In this document: positions 63,946-64,000 of the stretch, piece after piece | Position numbering within the stretch: the stretch's first letter is position 1 | Layout of the letters: every line of letters begins with the position of its first letter | Source: CAZDCD01 sp964503885 | Lineage (GTDB): Bacteria; Bacteroidota; Bacteroidia; Bacteroidales; UBA10428 | Assembly (NCBI GenBank): GCA_964503885.1 | Contig: CAZDCD010000005.1 | Coordinates: 1 to 64,000 of the forward strand | DNA: 64,000 nucleotides | Direction of reading: 5' to 3' | The notes under the pieces: generated by a model | The model's database searches: none | Told to the model about the DNA's origin: nothing | The model's input: the letters and a program-made list of their open reading frames with translations, nothing else | Program-made: the position numbers and the translations under genes

Positions 63946-64000
63946 ATTTTTCCATTCTTCTGTAAAGAGACGTTCTTGTAAGTCCCAATTCGTTGGCTGC
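63935..64000 (-). CDS. C-terminal end of an NtrC-family response regulator (partial)
   Basis: The last 21 codons and stop of a gene running off the right edge. They read AANELGLTRTSLYRRMEKYEL, the Fis-type DNA-binding helix-turn-helix that ends sigma-54-dependent activators. The stop overlaps the ATG of the histidine kinase gene. Only this piece can be seen. Confidence 0.8.
   Translation of the reverse strand, partial: AANELGLTRTSLYRRMEKYEL

Overview
The window reads as a chromosomal segment of an anaerobic or facultatively anaerobic member of the Bacteroidota, probably near the Bacteroidales/Marinilabiliales. Support for this: a short (286 aa) primary sigma factor; promoters of the Bacteroidota form TTTG-N18-20-TAnnTTTG; an ECF sigma factor paired with an anti-sigma/outer-membrane-barrel protein; a DUF2851 gene; and a purM-prfA-pyrF gene run. 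No phage, plasmid or complete insertion sequence is visible.

Left third (1-26 kb): mainly housekeeping genes on the minus strand: uvrA, a lytic transglycosylase, the ECF sigma/barrel pair, pnp, rpsO, a K+-channel/TrkA protein, DUF2851, purM-prfA-pyrF, an O-methyltransferase and an M16 peptidase. Between them lies an eroded module: a CarH-type B12-binding MerR regulator, an ECF sigma gene and a folE pseudogene that has lost its zinc and active-site middle. Next on the plus strand are an F420-reductase-like oxidoreductase and a heterodimeric ABC exporter.

Middle (26-37 kb): tRNA-Phe followed by a decayed SNF2-type helicase, an EVE-domain protein, grpE-dnaJ, a NatAB-like ABC exporter, a Ppx/GppA phosphatase, a divergent PRPP-synthetase-like protein and a D-threonine-aldolase-like enzyme.

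Right part (37-58 kb): a redox and hydrogen island. A Rex repressor gene is divergent from a 15-gene operon that joins a HydB/HydG-type NAD(P)H-flavin/Fe-S module, a group-4 [NiFe] hydrogenase core with all four Ni-ligand cysteines, two proton/Na+ antiporter-like subunits plus MrpB-G-like subunits, and its own maturation protease. After a hybrid histidine kinase and a cysteine-rich zinc-ribbon protein comes a second operon, hoxEF-hoxU-hoxY-hoxH-hoxW (group 3d NAD-linked [NiFe] hydrogenase), followed by a dihydroorotate-dehydrogenase-like gene. Both hydrogenase promoters share one layout: a Bacteroidota promoter with a 20-bp spacer followed at once by a Rex-like operator. The likely logic is that high NADH/NAD+ releases Rex and turns on two NAD(P)H-H2 systems, one soluble and one coupled to ion translocation. 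The membrane complex with its own NAD(P)H module is the best candidate for an undescribed system here.

Right edge (59-64 kb): rpoD, an HtrA protease, a small helical protein and an NtrY-like histidine kinase overlapping the last 22 codons of an NtrC-type regulator. No hyp maturation genes lie inside the window, so Ni-Fe cofactor assembly must be encoded elsewhere.
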